Source: Hyphomicrobiales bacterium (lineage in GTDB: Bacteria > Pseudomonadota > Alphaproteobacteria > Rhizobiales > MH13). From it: a DNA stretch of 64,000 nt. Below the pieces are notes generated by a model. That model did not search any database. It worked only from the letters and a program-made list of their open reading frames with translations, and had not been told where the DNA came from. The stretch spans positions 620,001 through 684,000 of the forward strand of contig JAEPOK010000001.1 in assembly GCA_017642935.1 (NCBI GenBank), read 5' to 3'. The translations under genes were made by a program, and so were the position numbers. Position 1 is the first letter of the stretch. Each line of letters opens with the position of its first letter. Below, piece by piece: positions 59,708 through 64,000 of this stretch.

Positions 59708-60820
59708 CTAAGTGCCGCTGGCGTTCCATCCATAGAGCCAGTCGAAGCGTGACAGCAAACGCTCGCCGGATCGCGATTTCAGGACGAAGTTGCGTCCGGC
59801 GGCAAGCGGTCCCGACAGGTGATAGATTTTGCCGTTGCGCGCCGCTTCATGCCAAACGCGCGTGACGCGAGGCTTGCGGGCCATCTCATATCGGGCAAGC
59901 GCCTGATTGACCTGCGGCGTTGCTGTCAGCATTTGCGCCAAGACCCAAGCATCTTCGATGGCCATCGCTCCACCCTGCGCCACAAAGGGCAGCATGGCGT
60001 GGGCTGCATCGCCAACCAAGGCGATGTGCTCGTCCACCCAAGGTTCTTCCGGATTAACACCAAACAGCGGCCAAGGCGTCCAATCGGTTTGCGCCAACAG
60101 GCGTTCAAGAATTTCCTGATGCCACCCTTCAAAAGCCTTGGCGAGCACCCGATCCGGGTTGTAGCGGACCGGCCGCGGATCATCGGCGCGGGCGATAGCG
60201 ACCAGATTGCGGGCTTTGCCGGCCGAAATTGGATAGTCGACCAGATGCGCATTGGGGCCGAGCCAGACATGTGTCTCTGGCATCGCGTCGGCTTCATCAA
60301 GCGGAACAACGGTGCGCCAGGCAACATAGCCGGTGAACCGCTTGTGCGAAGATGAGCGTAGCAAGGCACGGAAGGCCGAGTGGACACCATCGGCGGCCAC
60401 GATGAGCTTTGCTGACGGGTCTGGATCGATCGTTGCGCCAAGCTCAATGGTGATCGCCGGGTTCTGTTGGCAGGCCTCAACCAAGACGCGCTGCAAATCC
60501 GCGCGATGGATCACCAAATAGGGTGCGCTATAGCGTTTCTCGGCCACCGCGCCGAGCGGAACTTCGGCAAGGTCTGTGTTCGCACGGCCGTCACGCAGGC
60601 GAATGCGGGTCGGCGCGACCGCATAGGACCGCAAGCGCTCAACCAGGCCAAGCGCGCGCAATATCTCAATAGCGTTGGGCGAAACCTGAATGCCTGCGCC
60701 GACCTCGTCGAAGGTCTTGGCCTGTTCGTAGACAACCGATGGCAGACTCTGATGCGCGAGGCACAGCGCGGTCGTCAGCCCGGCAATGCCACCACCAACA
60801 ATGGGAACGGGATCGTGCAC
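59708..60820 (-). CDS. FAD-dependent monooxygenase (UbiH/salicylate-hydroxylase type)
   Basis: The 370-residue product has the FAD motifs IVGGGIAGLTTALCLA at the N-terminus, the middle RADLQRVLVEAC and GDAAHAMLPFVAQGGAMAIEDA near 280-302. It belongs to the aromatic hydroxylase class; the substrate is unknown. The start is GTG at 60820. The upstream stop in the same frame is the stop of the zinc-finger gene, so no earlier start exists. It follows that gene by nine bases. Confidence 0.9.
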   Translation of the reverse strand: MHDPVPIVGGGIAGLTTALCLAHQSLPSVVYEQAKTFDEVGAGIQVSPNAIEILRALGLVERLRSYAVAPTRIRLRDGRANTDLAEVPLGAVAEKRYSAPYLVIHRADLQRVLVEACQQNPAITIELGATIDPDPSAKLIVAADGVHSAFRALLRSSSHKRFTGYVAWRTVVPLDEADAMPETHVWLGPNAHLVDYPISAGKARNLVAIARADDPRPVRYNPDRVLAKAFEGWHQEILERLLAQTDWTPWPLFGVNPEEPWVDEHIALVGDAAHAMLPFVAQGGAMAIEDAWVLAQMLTATPQVNQALARYEMARKPRVTRVWHEAARNGKIYHLSGPLAAGRNFVLKSRSGERLLSRFDWLYGWNASGT

Positions 60821-60829
60821 CAGCGCGCG

Positions 60830-61078
60830 TTAGGCCGCGTCTTCACCGGACCAGACACTTTGGTCCGGTTTGGCGCCGTGTTCGCCAAGCGCCTCGTTGT
60901 GTACAAAGAGCGTCGAGCAATAGGGGCACACCTTTTCGTGCTCATCGCCAAAGGTCAAAAACACATGCGGATGGTCGAAAGGTGGTTTGGCGCCTATGCA
61001 CATGAAGGAATGTGCGCCGACCTCGATCCTTGGAAGGCCATCATGATTGTGGACATGGAGAATTGCCTTGTCGGCCAT
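60830..61078 (-). CDS. Zinc-finger (CHCC) protein, NDUFS6-like
   Basis: The 82-residue product has a CHCC zinc-finger pattern: Cys in SFMCIGAKPPFDHP, then HVFLTFGDEHEKVCPYCST. It resembles the mitochondrial complex I subunit NDUFS6 and the bacterial COG4391 family. It may bind zinc or help complex I. The monooxygenase lies 9 bp downstream on the same strand in the same reading frame. Confidence 0.88.
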   Translation of the reverse strand: MADKAILHVHNHDGLPRIEVGAHSFMCIGAKPPFDHPHVFLTFGDEHEKVCPYCSTLFVHNEALGEHGAKPDQSVWSGEDAA

Positions 61079-61207
61079 GGTCTGCCCTTGCTGGTGCGAG
61101 TAGGTTCTGTCAGCCGTCTAGCGCGGCTTTAAAGTCGCAGCAAGCGCGCCATTTGTCGTTGACGCCGATCACTGGTACGCCGCGCCACAAAACTGTGAGG
61201 TGCGCGC

Positions 61208-61954
61208 ATGCAAAGCTTTGATTCTGATGGCATCCAGATCGCCTATCGCGATGAAGGCGCGGGCGATCCGATCCTTCTCATTCATGGGTTCGCGTCAAAC
61301 CATCAGATCAATTGGGTTGGGCCAGGTTGGTTCGAGACACTGACCGGTGCTGGATACCGGGTGGTTGCGCTTGATAATCGCGGCCATGGGCAGAGCGAGA
61401 AGCTCTACGATCCGGCGTTTTACCCCTCAAGGCAGATGGCTGGCGATGCCCGCCGACTGCTTGATCATCTGGACATCGATCAGGCCGTTGTCATGGGCTA
61501 TTCCATGGGAGCGCGCATTTCAGCTTTTCTGAATATGGATGCGCCTGAGCGGGTGTCGAAGCTTGTCTTTGGCGGGCTAGGCATCAACATGGTGCGCGGG
61601 ATTGGCGGTGCGGAGATCATCGCAGAGGCCCTGCGCGCGCCGACCTTGCGCGAGGTCGAACACCCAGTTGGCCGGGCGTTTCGCGCGTTTGCTGAACAGA
61701 CAGGCTCAGACCGCGAGGCGCTGGCGACTTGCATATTGGCCTCCCGCGACCCGATCAGCGAAGCGGATGTGCGCAGCATCGAGACGCCGGTACTGGTGGG
61801 CGTTGGCAGCAAAGATGAGGTGTCAGGCGACGGTCCGGCGTTGGTCGACTTGCTGCCACAAGGCCAGTTTCTCGACATCGCGCGCCGCGATCACATGACG
61901 GCTGTTGGCGACAAAGTGTTCAAGGCAGGTGTTCTGGAGTTTCTTGAGGGCTAG
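61208..61954 (+). CDS. Alpha/beta hydrolase
   Basis: The 248-residue product has the oxyanion HGFASNHQINW, nucleophile Ser in VVMGYSMGARIS, Asp in VGVGSKDEVSGD, and His in RRDHMTAVGD. It resembles haloalkane dehalogenase/hydroxymuconic-hydrolase class enzymes, without a clear substrate. The stop overlaps the stop of the convergent crotonase-like gene by four bases (CTAG). Confidence 0.9.
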   Translation: MQSFDSDGIQIAYRDEGAGDPILLIHGFASNHQINWVGPGWFETLTGAGYRVVALDNRGHGQSEKLYDPAFYPSRQMAGDARRLLDHLDIDQAVVMGYSMGARISAFLNMDAPERVSKLVFGGLGINMVRGIGGAEIIAEALRAPTLREVEHPVGRAFRAFAEQTGSDREALATCILASRDPISEADVRSIETPVLVGVGSKDEVSGDGPALVDLLPQGQFLDIARRDHMTAVGDKVFKAGVLEFLEG

Positions 61955-62739
61955 CTGCCTTTGAATGCAGGCGCACGCTTGTCCAAGAATGCCTGCCAAC
62001 CTTCGGCGTAGTCCTCAGAGGCAAAGCATGCTTCCGCGTCCACTAGGGCTTGTGCCTCAAGGCTTGAGTCGAGCGCTGCCGCAATTGCAGATTTGGCGGC
62101 GCGTTGGGTGAGGGGGGCACGCGACAGGATCGTGGCGATGAGCTGTTCGGCTGATTCCTGGAAGGATTCGACCTCAACCAACTCGTCGACGAACCCAATC
62201 CGCAGCGCGACGTCAGCGGAGATGGGATCAGCTGTGAAGAACAGTCGTTTTGTGGCGCCTGGACCGATCAAGCGAACAAGGTCGCGAACGCCATCGATCG
62301 GATAGGCAAGGCCAAGCTTGGCGGCAGGTACGGCAAACCGCGCTGTCGATGCAGCAAGGCGGATATCGCAGGCTGCCGCCAGCCCAACACCACCGCCGAA
62401 ACAGAAGCCTTCAATCAAGGCAAGTGTCGGCGTTTTTGCCTCGCGCAACGACGCAAAGGCCGCACCGTTGAAGGCTTCGTAGGCCTTCGCGCGGTCCACA
62501 TCGGCGCGGTTATCGGCGAACTCAGAAATGTCGGCGCCGGAAACGAACGTGCCGTCGTGCCCGCGCAGGCTGATCAAATGGATGCTGGGATCAGCATCGG
62601 CCTCCTGAACACGCGCCGAGAGCTCTTTCCACATGGCCAGAGAAATGGCGTTGCGCCGCGCCGGATTGCTGATTGTAAGGGCGGCATGGGCGCCCTCGAT
62701 GTGATAGGTGATCACCCCAAGACTGTCCTTTTTGGCCAT
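61951..62739 (-). CDS. Crotonase-fold protein lacking both hydratase glutamates
   Basis: From ATG 62739 the product is 262 residues. It has the crotonase fold with oxyanion-hole regions FVSGADISEF (about 65-74) and GFCFGGGVGLAAACDIR (about 111-127). The two Glu residues used by enoyl-CoA hydratase align with Ala139 (FAVPAAKLG) and Arg165 (GATKRLFF), in an ungapped alignment from 135 on. It may be an isomerase, hydrolase or another crotonase activity rather than a hydratase. Upstream in-frame codons are not family-like. Confidence 0.88.
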   Translation of the reverse strand: MAKKDSLGVITYHIEGAHAALTISNPARRNAISLAMWKELSARVQEADADPSIHLISLRGHDGTFVSGADISEFADNRADVDRAKAYEAFNGAAFASLREAKTPTLALIEGFCFGGGVGLAAACDIRLAASTARFAVPAAKLGLAYPIDGVRDLVRLIGPGATKRLFFTADPISADVALRIGFVDELVEVESFQESAEQLIATILSRAPLTQRAAKSAIAAALDSSLEAQALVDAEACFASEDYAEGWQAFLDKRAPAFKGS

Positions 62740-62797
62740 CAGCGTTGCACGCTCCCCGGTTGGCAAGTTGACACAGCCAGCTATAACGATCCTCACG

Positions 62798-63691
62798 ATG
62801 AACAAACACAGCCATCCGAATGAAGCAGCAGCGCTTGAGTCTGCTGCGCCACTGATCGTTCCCCAGGACCCGATCTGGCGTGCGGTGCGCGATGACGCGT
62901 TGGCCGCCGTCGATCGCGATCCGGCGACCGCGCCGATGTTCGACACGCTGGTGTTGAAACATGCGCGTCTGGAAGACGCGGTGATCGCGGTTCTTTGCTC
63001 GCGGCTTGCCGACGCGTTTTGGGCCGACCAGGCGCTGTGCAAGCTGCTGCATGAAGTGTTGGAAACATCGCCCGATGTGTTCGAGCATCTGGCCGCCGAT
63101 ATGCAGGCGGTTTTCGACCGCGATCCAGCATGCCACCGCTATGTCGAGCCTTTGGTGTATTTCAAAGGCTTCCAGGCGCTGCAGGCCCACCGCTTTTCGC
63201 ACGCGCTCTGGCAAGCCGGTCGCCAGGACATGGCACTCTATCTGCAAAGCCGGATCAGCGCCGTGTTTCAGGTGGATATCAATCCCGCCACGCAGATCGG
63301 CGGCGGTATCTTTTTTGATCACGCCACCGGGATTGTGATCGGTGAAACCGCGGTGATCGACGACAATGTCTCGATTATGCAGAACGTGACGCTGGGCGGC
63401 ACGGGCAAAGAGGGTGGCGATCGTCATCCGAAAGTGCGCTGCGGCGTGCTGGTTGGGTCCGGCGCCAAGGTTCTGGGCAATATCGAACTTGGTCAGGGAT
63501 CGCGCGTTGCCGCAAGTTCGGTGGTTCTTGATCCGGTTCCGCCACGCGCGACGGTGGCTGGTATACCAGCGAAAATCGTGAGCATCGCTGAGCCGCTTGG
63601 CCCGGACTGCATGCCCTCGCTCAACATGGATCAAACCGTGCCGCACGAACGTGACCACGAACGGCATGTGGATAGCGGCTCGGGCATCTGA
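62798..63691 (+). CDS. cysE: Serine O-acetyltransferase
   Basis: CysE makes O-acetylserine for cysteine synthesis. From ATG 62798 the product is 297 residues, with an N-terminal helical domain (about 10-165) and a left-handed beta-helix of hexapeptide repeats (about 170-270) containing FDHATGIVIGET, MQNVTLGGTGK and GAKVLGNIELGQGSRV. The C-terminal tail is longer than in E. coli CysE. A GATCCT-type upstream lacks a clear ribosome site. Confidence 0.95.
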   Translation: MNKHSHPNEAAALESAAPLIVPQDPIWRAVRDDALAAVDRDPATAPMFDTLVLKHARLEDAVIAVLCSRLADAFWADQALCKLLHEVLETSPDVFEHLAADMQAVFDRDPACHRYVEPLVYFKGFQALQAHRFSHALWQAGRQDMALYLQSRISAVFQVDINPATQIGGGIFFDHATGIVIGETAVIDDNVSIMQNVTLGGTGKEGGDRHPKVRCGVLVGSGAKVLGNIELGQGSRVAASSVVLDPVPPRATVAGIPAKIVSIAEPLGPDCMPSLNMDQTVPHERDHERHVDSGSGI

Positions 63692-63777
63692 GCGATCGCG
63701 CTGAGGGCGTTGCAACGCCGCCGCCATCGCGTTTACATGCACCCAACATTTTGATCGCGACACCCAAGGAGCAGGCT

Positions 63778-63990
63778 ATGCAGGCCGAGGAACTATCGAA
63801 GCTGGAAGCCTATTTGAAGCGCCTGTTTGATTCGCCGTCGATCGCCGTAAAGGCGCGGCCGCGCAAGGGCGATTCCGCGGAGGTCTATGTGGGCGATGAG
63901 TTTGTCGGCCTTATTCACAAGGACGACGAAGATGAGGACGATTTGTCCTACAATTTCACCATGGCCATTCTGGATTACGATTTGAACTAG
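63778..63990 (+). CDS. DUF3126 family protein
   Basis: From ATG 63778 the product is 70 residues, matching DUF3126: LEAYLKRLFDSPSIAVKARP, then AEVYVGDEFVGLIHKDDED. It is an acidic small protein found mainly in alphaproteobacteria, with unknown function. AAGGAG lies seven bases before the ATG. An upstream in-frame ATG (63751) lacks a ribosome site. It is downstream of cysE and a palindrome (GGCGTTGCAACGCC, 63706-63719). Confidence 0.9.
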   Translation: MQAEELSKLEAYLKRLFDSPSIAVKARPRKGDSAEVYVGDEFVGLIHKDDEDEDDLSYNFTMAILDYDLN

Positions 63991-64000
63991 ATTGCCCTGC

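Noticed and set aside
62768-62787. TTGACA and TATAAC upstream of cysE
   Set aside because: The two elements are only eight bases apart, too close for a sigma-70 promoter.

Overview
This window looks like chromosomal DNA of a motile alphaproteobacterium, most likely in the order Hyphomicrobiales (rhizobia-like). The evidence is a CckA-type cell-cycle kinase, an alphaproteobacterial SOS box (GTTC-N7-GTTC) ahead of recA, a CtrA-type box ahead of a flagellar operon, a zeta-type ATP synthase inhibitor (DUF1476), DUF3126, and the gene order recA-alaS-icd. The DNA is GC-rich throughout. I saw no insertion sequence, prophage, CRISPR array or rRNA. The species cannot be named from this alone.

Layout: 1-9.7 kb is a flagellar block. 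A large TPR protein converges on fliP-fliO, and a 331-bp regulatory gap separates fliO from the divergent run flgB-flgC-fliE-fliQ-fliR-flhB. 9.8-19 kb holds cckA, SOS-controlled recA, alaS, an AraC/GyrI-type regulator and icd. 19-25 kb holds trmJ, a GYF/DUF805 protein, rpsD, an EamA transporter and a reductase/epimerase. 23.6-30 kb is a minus-strand purine block (purC-purS-purQ-lipoprotein-purL) continuing into bolA, a monothiol glutaredoxin, DUF2461 and a GNAT gene. 30-38 kb carries an ATP synthase inhibitor, an HpcH-type aldolase, a run of membrane transporter/rpe/purB/hydrolase, a P1 peptidase, a periplasmic binding protein and ccdA.

38.4-41.7 kb is a photorepair patch: DUF2256, a photolyase/cryptochrome, and a divergent iron-sulfur photolyase of the PhrB type. 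41.8-46 kb is a complete Anbu (ancestral proteasome-like) operon: permuted ATP-grasp, alpha-E, transglutaminase-like protein and Anbu. The transglutaminase-like protein has lost the Cys and His of its catalytic triad. radC and map lie just upstream on the same strand.

47.9-64 kb is mixed metabolism: FkbM methyltransferase, sfsA, a CinA-type domain, gpt, tRNA-Leu(UAA), an ATP-grasp ligase translationally coupled to a class I amidotransferase-like hydrolase, phnM with a DUF1045 2H-phosphoesterase, a CoA-transferase/citryl-CoA-lyase-like pair, GST, an acyl-activating enzyme, an FAD monooxygenase, a zinc-finger protein, an alpha/beta hydrolase, a crotonase-fold protein lacking both hydratase glutamates, cysE and DUF3126.

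The strongest candidates for new biology are the Anbu operon with its apparent pseudo-transglutaminase, the ATP-grasp/amidotransferase pair, and the very long charged tail on FliO. Intergenic gaps are short. The only one above 300 bases is 5996-6326, which holds the CtrA-type sites.
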